DNA from: LVI-A0039 sp033105485
GTDB lineage: Bacteria; Bacillota_I; Bacilli_A; UBA3375
NCBI GenBank assembly: GCA_033105485.1
Contig: CP136956.1
Location: 744,001-808,000, forward strand
DNA length: 64,000 nt
Reading direction: 5' to 3'
Shown piece by piece: positions 44,184-53,367 of this stretch. Below the pieces are notes generated by a model. It was not told the DNA's origin and made no database searches. It was given only the letters and a program-made list of their open reading frames with translations. The first letter of the stretch is position 1, and each line of letters starts with the position of its first letter. A program made the position numbers and the translations under genes.

Positions 44184-45494
44184 TTACTCCCATATTATTT
44201 TATTTCCAATTTCATTTAAAACCCTATCTAATGCTGCTTCAAATTCCTGATCAGTATATGCTTCATCTAAAGCCGCATTTAGCGTATCAAATCCAAAGCC
44301 ATTTTGAATTATATCACTTTTGACAACTGAATCATTGTATTCTTCTTCTGCTCCACTGATTTTTAAAAGATCCTTTGTAATCTCACTTTTCACAGCATTT
44401 GAGTATTCTCCTTTTAATTCAGTTCTTTTTCCATCACTTAAAAGTTGCCTCTTGTCTGTATCAATTGTTTCTGTAACTTCTAAAGTTTCTTCAGTTGCTT
44501 TACTACTTATTGATAGGTTACCTTTAAGTTTAGATGTTGAATTTGAAATACTTGTTTTTGCGGTAGAGGCTTTAGAAGTTATCTTCGAAGTTGAACTTGA
44601 TAATCCTTTTCCTAGCTTTGTTTTTGATAATGCAGAAGTTCCTCTTTTTCCGACTGCTTTGATTTTCGTTCCTGCAAAACCTCCAAGTTTTCCTAGCGCG
44701 TAGTTAGTCACACCTTTTGCAGCACCTAGTGCTATACTTTTTGCAAGTGTCCTACCATCATGGAATTCTTTTTTTACAGTCACAACAACTACAATAGCAA
44801 TCCCAGCTGGAGGATACACAACTGAAATCCCAATAACTGCAACTGTACCTACAAACTTTTTCAACCTATCCGGCTTGAAATCATCTTTATCAATAAATTT
44901 TCCAAGTTGTTTCAAGTCATCTTTTATATTAGACATTTCTTCATTAAACGATGATATTGACACATAAATATCGGATATCGTACTATTTATTGTTGAATAT
45001 TCTGTTTGAGCTGTCAATAAGCGCTGCTCATATTCTTCTTTATCGCTCGGAGGAATAATTAAAGATTTTTTTGGTGTAATAATACTGTTGTTCAATTTCG
45101 ATATAATCGATAAATAGTCATCTTCAATATCATTAACGTCATCTTTTCTATCTTCTATCCCTTTATCAACTGTAACATTCATTGCTATATTAGGAACTTC
45201 TAGTATTCCATCCATATGATCTAAATATTTTCCAATACTCTTTCCGAAGTCATTAACATTGTTGTCGATTCCTCTAATATTATGATCAATTTCATCTAGT
45301 AATTCAGAAAACGCTTTTTGCGTTTCATTACCTGAACCGCCATTTAACATATTTCCACTAAATGAAAATTGAAAATGCAAATCTTTAATATCCTTTTTTA
45401 TTTCATCAAATATTTCCGCTAAATCCCCTCTGTTTTTACAGCCTTTAGAAATAGTTTCTAAATCCGTAAAGTTAATACTTACCAAATCGCTCAT
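44184..45494 (-). CDS. T7SS polymorphic toxin
   Basis: 436 residues. An N-terminal helical secretion domain of about 200 residues (INFTDLETISKGCKNRGDLA, FSELLDEIDHNIRGIDNNVN) contains a GG-rich turn where WXG would be. A hydrophobic segment at about 215-240 (FVGTVAVIGISVVYPPAGIA) follows, then a Ser/Thr/Lys-rich region (TSALSKTKLGKGLSSSTSKI). The acidic C-terminus ends NKIIWE, the same ending as the 27412 toxin. AAGGAGG precedes the ATG. Toxic activity is not identifiable. Confidence 0.68.
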   Translation of the reverse strand: MSDLVSINFTDLETISKGCKNRGDLAEIFDEIKKDIKDLHFQFSFSGNMLNGGSGNETQKAFSELLDEIDHNIRGIDNNVNDFGKSIGKYLDHMDGILEVPNIAMNVTVDKGIEDRKDDVNDIEDDYLSIISKLNNSIITPKKSLIIPPSDKEEYEQRLLTAQTEYSTINSTISDIYVSISSFNEEMSNIKDDLKQLGKFIDKDDFKPDRLKKFVGTVAVIGISVVYPPAGIAIVVVVTVKKEFHDGRTLAKSIALGAAKGVTNYALGKLGGFAGTKIKAVGKRGTSALSKTKLGKGLSSSTSKITSKASTAKTSISNSTSKLKGNLSISSKATEETLEVTETIDTDKRQLLSDGKRTELKGEYSNAVKSEITKDLLKISGAEEEYNDSVVKSDIIQNGFGFDTLNAALDEAYTDQEFEAALDRVLNEIGNKIIWE

Positions 45495-45503
45495 TTTACC
45501 TCC

Positions 45504-45791
45504 TTAATTTATTCTCGTGTTATCAAGATCAAAAAATGATTCTACTACATTATCATGATCTTTATTAAACTCTATTACTGTTTCTATTATGTTTTCTATG
45601 TTTCTAATTATTATATCAACATCATCATTTGTTTCTTTTATGTACTTAGATTCCATTGAATCAAGCATTTCTTTATAGTCTTTTAATAAGGCTGCAGCCT
45701 CTTCAAAATTATCAACTAACTTAGTGCACAGTTTATTGACTTCTTCTTGATCATCGATTCCATATCTAATAATTTTACCAGCTACTGACAT
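45504..45791 (-). CDS. Lap-like helical protein
   Basis: 95 residues, helical, related to the gene at 37095 (MLDSMESKYIKETNDDVDII). AAGGAGG start signal; 9 nt before the toxin. Expected to be the toxin's secretion partner. Confidence 0.65.
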   Translation of the reverse strand: MSVAGKIIRYGIDDQEEVNKLCTKLVDNFEEAAALLKDYKEMLDSMESKYIKETNDDVDIIIRNIENIIETVIEFNKDHDNVVESFFDLDNTRIN

Positions 45792-45803
45792 TGCTTTCCT
45801 CCT

Positions 45804-46022
45804 TTATAGGCTAAATAATTTATCAATTGCACCATTAATTCGTGATTTTTGAGTATTTAATTTTTGTAATATTCTCTTTTGCTCATAATTGTTTTTAGCT
45901 TCTTCTTCTATATTAGATATTAAATTATCTATATTGATGACTACTGCTTCCAATTCAGTTATAGCATTTGAGATTTGTCCTTGATTATGTTCAACAAAGT
46001 TATTGTATTCTATTTCACTCAT
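45804..46022 (-). CDS. Lap-like helical protein
   Basis: 72 residues, two helices (NNFVEHNQGQISNAITELEA, NNYEQKRILQKLNTQKSRIN). It begins 8 nt after essC B with AGGAGG. Similar in position to the gene at 37358. Confidence 0.65.
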   Translation of the reverse strand: MSEIEYNNFVEHNQGQISNAITELEAVVINIDNLISNIEEEAKNNYEQKRILQKLNTQKSRINGAIDKLFSL

Positions 46023-46030
46023 TTTGCCTC

Positions 46031-49000
46031 CTACATCCTAATCTTCTCTATTATTTTATTTTTCATTTGAATAATTTCATTTTCACTTATCTCAAGTTCT
46101 AATAATTTTCTATTATTAATTTTAAAGATATCTTGAATTTGCTCATCATTTGGATTCGATGTCAAAATAAATTTTTTATTATTTTTATATTTTTTTATAC
46201 GTTCACTTCTGATTTTTGTCTTTTCATTGAACACTGTAATAAAAGATTTGCAAGCTAGTTTATCTATTTTTTCAATGATTGGTGTTCGCTCTTTATTTGG
46301 TATTTTCTGTAATTCTTCTAAATCATTATTTATAACTATATCTGTTGCAGTAATTTTATCTAGTTCCTCAAGTGATATATGCTGTACATTTGTTTCATTA
46401 ATTTTAAATTTATTTGTTGTATCGATAATTTTGAACATTAGGTTGCTATTTGAAGTTACTAATTTCTCAATATATTTTTTGTTGTTAGATCCAAGCACTG
46501 CAAAGTCATCTACCTCTAATCCTTTTCCTAGTCCTAGTTTTTTTAAATCAGGAATAACAAACTCTTTTTCTTCATTACCGGTTACAACCATTGGAATTTT
46601 TAACTTGTTAACACCTTTTGAGTTAAATAAATAGGCATCTCCAAAGTTTGTAATTTCCTTTTTATATAGCTCCTTTGAAACGTTATATAAATTTTGTTCA
46701 TTAGGGTTGTCAAAATAAATGTAATATGGAGCGGACTTCATCAATTGAATGAAATCTTCTTTTCCATTTCCTATTCCTTTAGCTCCGGTCTCAACAATAA
46801 ATTTCGTCCCATTTAGTGACATTAAAAAGATTTTTTCATAAAATGTTATTAGTTCTTTACGAGGAATTTTTTCAATACGCGACATTTTATTTATTATCAC
46901 ATATTTGCTTGAAGACTTAATGTCTTGAGGGTTTGTTAAGTAGTCTACTTTAGAGGTATCACTATACTCTAATAAGCTAAATGATGTATCATCAATTATT
47001 GTTATTTCTTCCTCAACAATCAATTGTTCAATTATTATCTTTAATAAGTTTGTTTTTCCAGAAACATTAGGACCATCAATTAATATATTTGATACTGGTA
47101 TAAATGCATTTTTCAAGTTTGAATATAATTTTCCAATATATAATTTATTTCTAACAAAGTGTAATTTATAATCTATTTGATCTGGCATTTTCTGGAATCC
47201 TCTATTTTCAGTGATATTATTTTTGTTAATTTTTTCAATAACATTTTTCAATTCTTCAATTTTTTTGTTTTCGTCGCGATTTTCTAATGCACTATAAAGT
47301 TGACAAACTTCAATTTCATCAACTTCTAAAAGTGCACGCCCTGGTATTGCACTTATTGGATAATTAGTCTTTTTCAATACAGTTGTCACTTCTGATTGGT
47401 CTGCAGTATTTAATAACACTCGACGTTTAAATTCAAGTAATACACTTGGTTTGACATCTTTTGATGCAAATGCAGAAATCACTATATAGATTCCTAGATT
47501 CGCTCCTTCTTTTATCAATGTATGAAGCATTTTCTTAAATTCCGTATCAAATTCATTTACTTGTGCATAATTATCTATAAAAATAAAATATGATTGCATT
47601 TTATCATCACTGATATCATTATACAACTTGAAATTGCTTACTTTTAATCTCGACATTAAATTTTTTCTAATATTTATCTCTTCCTTAATCTCTGAAATAA
47701 ACTTTTGTACTTTAAGCGCATCACTTAAAGTAATATATTCGCTTGTATGCTTTAAATCTTTAACCTGAATTAGTCCATTATTTGCAAAATCGAAGACAAA
47801 CAAATTAATATCCTTAGGCGTATTAGTGTGCGATAATGATAATATTGTTCGTAGTAAAACATTCGTTTTTCCAGATGCAGCTGAACCAATTATCGCAAGA
47901 GTTCCGTCACTTACAAAATCATGTATAAACTCTATTTGATTTTGAGCATTTGGTAAGTCAATCAACCCTAGATTTACATTTAGCTTAGCGTGGTTATTTG
48001 ATTTTTCATATTCTGTATACATAAAATCCTCTAAAGGGGGTAACCATGGTTTACTAACCTCAGTTAATTTACTAGTATTATACGTGTTATCTATTTCTTC
48101 TAATACTACATCTAGTTCAGTTGCGGCAATTCCCTCTTGCTCTTGTTCAGTTGTACACTCCTCAGGGTTAATGATTGTTTGGTTCCCGTAGATATCTAGT
48201 TCATAAATTTCTGGTTTTGCAGTTGAGATTGCATTAGTACTATAAGGTGCTCCACTATATCCACTTTGGAATAGTTCGTATAACTCGTTTGTACCGACTT
48301 TTAAGTATCCACGACCTGGGTTTGTAATATAAGCAGCATCTGGTGTTTTAAGTAATGCCTTACTATCTGCTTCTTCTGCTACTTTAAGACTTAATTTGAA
48401 TTTACTGTTTGACCAAATTTGGTCATCTACTACACCATCTGGCTTTTGCGTTGCTAGGATTAAGTGAATACCAAGTGATCTACCAATTCTTGCTGCTGAT
48501 ACTAATTCTTTCATAAAGTCTGGTTGTTCTGCTTTAAGTTCCGCAAACTCATCACTAATTAAGAATAGGTGAGGTAGTGGCTCTTGGACTTGACCTGCTT
48601 CATACAGTTTAGTATAGTTATTAATATGATTTACATTGTTATCACTGAAGATTTGTTGTCTTCTTTTAAGTTCACTTTTAATTGATGCTAGTGCACGCAT
48701 TGACTGGTATCCATCTAAGTTAGTAATACTACCTAAGTGGTGAGGCATATCTTTGAATAAGTTTGCCATTCCCCCACCTTTGTAGTCAATTAATAAGAAT
48801 CCAACTTGTTCTGGACTATATTCAATTGCTAGTGATAAGATGTATGTTTGAATAACCTCTGACTTACCACTACCTGTTGTCCCGGCAACTAGCCCATGCG
48901 GCCCATGAATTTTCTCATGTAAGTCTAAGTAAATATAATCAGTTTCACTCTTCTTACCAAGTAATGCTGCTAAACTCTTATACGTCTTGTTCTTATTCCA

Positions 49001-49699
49001 TCTACTTGCTATTTGTAGTTCTTTTGGATTACTTACCTCATACATCTCTAAGAAACCAAGTTGATCTGGGACTGCTGACTTAATTCCCTTAATATGCTCT
49101 AAGTTAGATAATCTACGGTAGTATAACTCTAACTCTGCTTTATCGCTATCAACACTTGGTAGTATAAACTCGTTGTTGACTAGCTTTCCTTTTTCCAAGA
49201 TTAGTTGGGCTCTTGTTTCAGTCTTGTAATCAATTGTTGTCTTAATGTGTTTCGGTAGTTCGTTACTCGCCTTCGCTACCTGAATTTGACTCATTCCTAA
49301 GCGCTCTTCTGGCTTCTCTAAGAACTCACGAATTGGATGGTTATTAATTAAAGCCGGATTGTCAATAATGAATAATAAGTGCTTATCAAAGACCATCCCT
49401 TGTTTATATTCCATATCACGCTGTCTAAGCACTTGCGTAAACCCATTTAAATACTGATCACGCGTAATGCTATTGTGCACAAAGTAATTATGAACCTTCT
49501 CACTATCTTTAAAGTGCGCCATACTAAATGCATACTGATAATCATCTAGATACGTATCATCGGTAATCACAATAATTTGTAAATCTAAGTAACTATGATT
49601 GAAGATAGATTGCATCAGAATATTCTTCATTTGTTTAGAAATTACATATCTATTTCCAACTAGCCCAATGTTCTTTTTAGCATCGATTACTAACGGCAT
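46031..49699 (-). CDS. essC: EssC ATPase, N-terminally truncated, C-terminal variant B
   Basis: 1222 residues. As in variant C, it starts at the codon for residue 296 of full EssC, without ribosome site. Residues 1-557 are the constant block (Walker A GTTGSGKSE 273-281). The variable part has a second ATPase with GSAASGKT (605-612) and a third with GPNVSGKTN. In the junction it has its own variants (STNAISTAKPE and LEEIDNTYNTSKLTEVSKPW) where A and C agree with each other, so the exchange points differ between copies. Confidence 0.85.
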   Translation of the reverse strand: MPLVIDAKKNIGLVGNRYVISKQMKNILMQSIFNHSYLDLQIIVITDDTYLDDYQYAFSMAHFKDSEKVHNYFVHNSITRDQYLNGFTQVLRQRDMEYKQGMVFDKHLLFIIDNPALINNHPIREFLEKPEERLGMSQIQVAKASNELPKHIKTTIDYKTETRAQLILEKGKLVNNEFILPSVDSDKAELELYYRRLSNLEHIKGIKSAVPDQLGFLEMYEVSNPKELQIASRWNKNKTYKSLAALLGKKSETDYIYLDLHEKIHGPHGLVAGTTGSGKSEVIQTYILSLAIEYSPEQVGFLLIDYKGGGMANLFKDMPHHLGSITNLDGYQSMRALASIKSELKRRQQIFSDNNVNHINNYTKLYEAGQVQEPLPHLFLISDEFAELKAEQPDFMKELVSAARIGRSLGIHLILATQKPDGVVDDQIWSNSKFKLSLKVAEEADSKALLKTPDAAYITNPGRGYLKVGTNELYELFQSGYSGAPYSTNAISTAKPEIYELDIYGNQTIINPEECTTEQEQEGIAATELDVVLEEIDNTYNTSKLTEVSKPWLPPLEDFMYTEYEKSNNHAKLNVNLGLIDLPNAQNQIEFIHDFVSDGTLAIIGSAASGKTNVLLRTILSLSHTNTPKDINLFVFDFANNGLIQVKDLKHTSEYITLSDALKVQKFISEIKEEINIRKNLMSRLKVSNFKLYNDISDDKMQSYFIFIDNYAQVNEFDTEFKKMLHTLIKEGANLGIYIVISAFASKDVKPSVLLEFKRRVLLNTADQSEVTTVLKKTNYPISAIPGRALLEVDEIEVCQLYSALENRDENKKIEELKNVIEKINKNNITENRGFQKMPDQIDYKLHFVRNKLYIGKLYSNLKNAFIPVSNILIDGPNVSGKTNLLKIIIEQLIVEEEITIIDDTSFSLLEYSDTSKVDYLTNPQDIKSSSKYVIINKMSRIEKIPRKELITFYEKIFLMSLNGTKFIVETGAKGIGNGKEDFIQLMKSAPYYIYFDNPNEQNLYNVSKELYKKEITNFGDAYLFNSKGVNKLKIPMVVTGNEEKEFVIPDLKKLGLGKGLEVDDFAVLGSNNKKYIEKLVTSNSNLMFKIIDTTNKFKINETNVQHISLEELDKITATDIVINNDLEELQKIPNKERTPIIEKIDKLACKSFITVFNEKTKIRSERIKKYKNNKKFILTSNPNDEQIQDIFKINNRKLLELEISENEIIQMKNKIIEKIRM

Positions 49700-49716
49700 G
49701 TTAGTGATTTGTTTAT
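48040..49716. repeat. essC constant block, copy B
   Basis: Nearly identical to 39985-41669 and 55975-57660. B and C share a small nucleotide patch (around 48880 and 40840) that differs in A (around 56825), another sign of patchwise conversion. Confidence 0.9.
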
Positions 49717-49749
49717 GGTTGTAAATTTCTTCTTAGAAATTTCACTCAT
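49717..49749. repeat. 33-bp palindromic element, copy 5
   Basis: Same sequence as copies 2 and 3, at the same essC position as copy 2. It separates the 143-residue membrane fragment from the 1222-residue ATPase part of essC B by shifting the frame and adding stops. Confidence 0.78.
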
Positions 49750-50173
49750 CTAATGTTTTTAGATTATCATCGGCCTCCTCGTAGCGTAGTTCTAATTTCT
49801 CAAACGGATTAGTAATACTATAGCTTGGCTCAGTTGTTTGCGTACCTAAGCGTAGTTTTAAGAAATCGTCATCTAATATATCACGCTCATACAGACGACT
49901 TGAATGACTATCTAGTTCTACTAAAATGTCATTAAGTGTCAAGTAATTGTAATTACTACTAGTTCTTTCCTCTAACTTAAGTGCAGCCAGCTCCTGGCGC
50001 TTTGTTAGTAAATAGTCATCGTAGGTTTCCTTACGCAGCTTATTGTGTGCACGCCCATCACGACGCTCGGTATATAAGGTAAACATACTGATTCCAAATG
50101 AAACTAAAGTAGTTATTAACATTAAGATTCCACGAATCCCACGTGGTCTTACCCATAACATTAAGATAGCCAT
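49742..50173 (-). pseudogene. essC membrane and linker fragment of module B
   Basis: 143 codons identical over most of their length to EssC residues 146-285 (MAILMLWVRPRGIRGILMLI to FEKLELRYEEADDNLK). The FHA-like domain and the start of helix 1 are missing and replaced by the module-boundary leader. The element at 49717 ends it. If both pieces were translated they would make a split EssC without FHA. Confidence 0.8.
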
Positions 50174-50346
50174 TACAATCCCGATGATTGTTTAAATACG
50201 TGTTATTTATTGTTTTGTATCAATACACTTCTTGTAATGGATGTGAATGTTTTGACCAAATAATAGTTGAATACTAACTCACTAATATCTAGTAAAAGAT
50301 TTGGAACTTAAACTCCAAATCTTTATTACTATTAATTGTATCCTAT
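50174..50346 (-). other. Module-boundary leader (B) with terminator
   Basis: 173 bp without a gene. A hairpin AAAGATTTGGA/TCCAAATCTTT (50294-50324) is followed by about 110 bp shared with 42183-42290 and, less exactly, 26690-26818. It is the join at which each repeated module begins. Confidence 0.7.
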
Positions 50347-50544
50347 TCATTCAACTAATTCAATAGTTTCTTTAGTTATCTTGCTATTCTCTGAATTTGT
50401 ATCAAGTTCTTTTTTATACTTACTCAAGTCAACAATCATATCTTCCAATATACTTTTCATGCTATTTAATTCTGTTTTAAATTCAGAGCCATAGTCTCCA
50501 CTCGGTTCCCATGTATTAATATATACATTGCTTAATATACTCAT
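50347..50544 (-). pseudogene. Truncated copy of the 53651 Lap-like gene
   Basis: The first 65 codons are the same as in the 53651 gene (MSILSNVYINTWEPSGDYGS, KKELDTNSENSKITKETIEL), then a stop. The last ~28 codons have been lost at the module boundary. Confidence 0.75.
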
Positions 50545-50545
50545 T

Positions 50546-51180
50546 TTATTCACCCTCTTTTACTTTTATCAGTTTATTTCCGTTAAGTAATACTAAGTTA
50601 CTATTTGCTAATTCTTCACTCCAGTTTCTAACACTTGATGGTTGATACAACGTATTATTCTCAAATCCACCAGATATTAGTGCGTATCTACTTTTCACAA
50701 TAGATTTTAAATATTTATTTGATACACGACCTTCACCAAATGATACTAGCCAAATGAAGAAATTAATATTGCTATTGTTCTCTAATTTATCAATGAATTC
50801 AAGCCTTACACTACGTTCTATTTCATTCAATTGTTTTATATCTAAAATCAATACTGTCTAAATTTGTTATAACCTTATAATCAGTTGCCTCGATTGCATC
50901 TAAGGCTTTGGTTAAAGCATAGTCGCCTAGTGAATTATAAATAGTCATATTCTGAATCTTAAGTGGAGTTCCATTAATCATTATGTTATTTGGTTTTTCT
51001 TTAGCTCAGGTTTAGAAGTTGTTGATTGTTGCGACACCTGTTTTATTGACTATTTTACCTTAGACAATTTAGCTGTACTCAATTGTCGATCTACTGATAT
51101 AAAAGCACTATTTGTTACTGACTGTATACTTCTAAACTTTGAATCAGTGACATTAAGAATTCTTTGAGTTTGCATCACAA
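50546..51180 (-). pseudogene. Duplicate 3' end of essC A
   Basis: It matches the last ~220 codons of the full EssC: IVVMQTQRILNVTDSKFRSI, SAFISVDRQLSTAKLSK, later MINGTPLKIQNMTI and LILDIKQLNEIERS to LIKVKEGE. It has frameshifts and one deletion of about 75 bp between two ACTGT repeats (present in the intact gene). The last 101 codons are open. Confidence 0.85.
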
Positions 51181-51189
51181 CAATCTTTA

Positions 51190-51774
51190 TTAATTTATTT
51201 CAGAAAAGTGGTACTTCTCAGTGTTTGTTGTACTTAACCATTTCTTGATTTCTTTAGCTATAACGTCTGTCTCTACATTTTGATATCCGGCATGAAGAAG
51301 CTTTGTAATCATATTATTATTAAATACATATTTCTCTTCATTAGTTTGTCCATATGGAAAAACATATCCAATGTAGTCTGTATAATAACGCTGTCCGCCC
51401 TCCTCTTGCTCTAAAGCTCTACCTGAAATTAACATCTGTGATCCATTTTCTAATTCGACTATTGAACCAACTGGAAATAACTCATTTTCAAAACTATCAG
51501 GTTTATTGGGTAACGCTTTATCATATGGCGAAAATCTAATATATTCAAAATCATTATCAAAAAACTTTATCATCTTACATTTTTCTGAATTATATGTTCT
51601 AAAACTAATGTTTTCGCCTTTCACCTGAGTCGTAGCAAAACATGAAACTAGACTTAATTTTATACTTGAACTAAAATTTGGTTTTAATTCTACATCAACT
51701 ACGACCTTATCCTCCTCCTTAAGATTTTGAATAAACCCTTTTGTAATTTCATTTATATTTATTTTATACGTCAT
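51190..51774 (-). CDS. Two-domain protein with C-terminal DUF4176
   Basis: 194 residues from MTYKININEITKGF, with GGAG 8 nt upstream; 37 more open codons upstream lack a start signal. Residues 1-95 are an unrecognised domain (VVVDVELKPNFSSSIKLSLV, KMIKFFDNDFEYIRFSPYDK). Residues 100-185 are DUF4176 (LFPVGSIVELENGSQMLISG, YIGYVFPYGQTNEEKYVFNN, MITKLLHAGYQ). It is the DUF4176 gene of module A. A hairpin with GTGCC/GGCAC arms (51858-51902) lies upstream. Confidence 0.75.
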   Translation of the reverse strand: MTYKININEITKGFIQNLKEEDKVVVDVELKPNFSSSIKLSLVSCFATTQVKGENISFRTYNSEKCKMIKFFDNDFEYIRFSPYDKALPNKPDSFENELFPVGSIVELENGSQMLISGRALEQEEGGQRYYTDYIGYVFPYGQTNEEKYVFNNNMITKLLHAGYQNVETDVIAKEIKKWLSTTNTEKYHFSEIN

Positions 51775-51964
51775 CTTTCTCACTCCAATATTTATATAAT
51801 TTATTATCTCATGTAATGTATACATAACCACTAAATCATCAATTGTATCATTAGTTCGAGGTGCCTTCTTAGAAATTGAATACAAATATTCTAAGGCACA
51901 TTCTGTTATATGCTTTCATTTTAAATTTTATACAAAGTCTTTAGTTATTTTAGAATGTGTTATA

Positions 51965-52174
51965 TCATCTTTTATCTTTTTCTCTTGGCTTTAAGTTTTT
52001 TATATGATATTTCAATTCTAAATCCAGTTTATTTCCCCATTGTTCGTAACGCTCTGTTCCAAACGTTTTTCCTTGCCACATGAAGAACAATATAAATAAC
52101 ACAAATCTGAATACTTGTTTTATTACATTAAAAAAAATTCTTATACAAGTCTTGATATTTTTCATCATACCCAT
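51965..52174 (-). CDS. Single-helix membrane protein, immunity candidate of the 52165 toxin
   Basis: 69 residues with one membrane helix (VIKQVFRFVLFILFFMW) and a basic tail. The start overlaps the toxin's last codons by 10 nt (toxin RWV-stop, this gene MGMM), the same coupled arrangement as at 27421 and 35761. A small immunity protein is the simplest reading. Confidence 0.55.
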   Translation of the reverse strand: MGMMKNIKTCIRIFFNVIKQVFRFVLFILFFMWQGKTFGTERYEQWGNKLDLELKYHIKNLKPREKDKR

Positions 52175-53367
52175 CTACTTTCCGTGTGAAGATTTTCTAG
52201 TTTATCTAGAGATATGCCATATCCATCTGCAAATTCAAGAATTTTTCCAACACTACTTTCTAATGTACTTTCATCGCTACCATTAAAGTTAAAGAATTCA
52301 TTATCTAATATATTTAACGTATTTAATGGCATTATCAAAATATCAGTTATAAATTCCATTGGTTGCTTATTTAATAGGTCCATTACTAAGTCGTGTGTTT
52401 CAAGTGTAATAAATGTATCTTTGATAGCGCTAGCCACAACTTTCCCTTCCAATCTTTCCATCGTCCACGCTGCCTTTAGCTTAACTCCGACATTTGCTAA
52501 AAATTTACCTGCCTTTCCTAATTTTGGCAAATACTCCGCACCCAATGCACTTAATGCAGCCGCTCCATCTCCAGGTATAGGAGTGACAAGTAGCACTATT
52601 GTTATTTCCCAGGCAATTTTATTACCTTCACGTTCCAAATATGTAACTTCATATTCATCAGATACTGTTTCAGTAAAGTCATTATAAGTTACACCCACTG
52701 CGCCTTCAAACATTGTTTCGTAAAGAGTTCCCTCTGCTATTAATGGAAAATCCTCTTTACTAAAACCATCCATTTCTCTTATTACTTGCTCAATATATTC
52801 AATCTCTGTTTGAAATGTCATATCATCTAAAAACGACTCATAAGCCGACTCATACACAGCCTGATTAGCATGATATACTTCTTCTGCTTTTCTTTGTCTA
52901 CGCTCATCAATCGGATTATTAAGAGCTTCAATAATACCATCATTTAATTCGTTATCCGTCTTGTTTATCCATGAAATAAAATCTGGCGTTGGTGCCAAAC
53001 TACTAGAGCTCAAGTTGTCATCAAGTACATTTCCAATGCTTTTCAAAGCCGACAATACTTCCGGCGTTTTCAACTCAAGTACTTTATTGTAATCAAGCGG
53101 CTTAAACTTTTCTGTTGCATTTTTCTCTGTTTCAATGATTTCAGTCTTTGCTGATTCCATGTCTTCAGTCATTTGATAATGCATGTCTCGAAACTCTTCA
53201 ATTTGCTCTTGAAGTTTAGTCACTGCAAGACTACTAAACTCATCCAAATCGACAACCAAACTATCGAGCAGTGCTTCGTTGTCTTCAAGTATATCCAATA
53301 TGATATCAAATTCACTTTGTGCACTTTGCAGATCAAACACTTTATATTTTACACTACTTATACTCAT
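52165..53367 (-). CDS. T7SS polymorphic toxin of module A
   Basis: 400 residues. The N-terminal ~215 residues are helical and LXG-like (KYKVFDLQSAQSEFDIILDI, LQEQIEEFRDMHYQMTEDME). They include a segment also present in the 27412/29849 toxins (PDFISWINKTDNEL compared with YIDWENGVTSKLDN, and ERRQRKAEEVYHANQAVYES with DDEKVFRHNRTIMQGL). From about 250 it has one hydrophobic Gly/Pro stretch (AWEITIVLLVTPIPGDGAAA), then mixed helices. Directly downstream of the main T7SS operon, so likely the resident effector. Confidence 0.7.
   Translation of the reverse strand: MSISSVKYKVFDLQSAQSEFDIILDILEDNEALLDSLVVDLDEFSSLAVTKLQEQIEEFRDMHYQMTEDMESAKTEIIETEKNATEKFKPLDYNKVLELKTPEVLSALKSIGNVLDDNLSSSSLAPTPDFISWINKTDNELNDGIIEALNNPIDERRQRKAEEVYHANQAVYESAYESFLDDMTFQTEIEYIEQVIREMDGFSKEDFPLIAEGTLYETMFEGAVGVTYNDFTETVSDEYEVTYLEREGNKIAWEITIVLLVTPIPGDGAAALSALGAEYLPKLGKAGKFLANVGVKLKAAWTMERLEGKVVASAIKDTFITLETHDLVMDLLNKQPMEFITDILIMPLNTLNILDNEFFNFNGSDESTLESSVGKILEFADGYGISLDKLENLHTESRWV

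Noticed and set aside
51775..51885. Longer N-terminus for the DUF4176 two-domain gene
   Set aside because: The 37 extra codons have no start signal, while MTYKIN has GGAG at a proper distance.
51858..51902. Hairpin with GTGCC/GGCAC arms taken as a terminator
   Set aside because: There is no T-run on either side, so it is noted only as an inverted repeat upstream of the 51190 gene.
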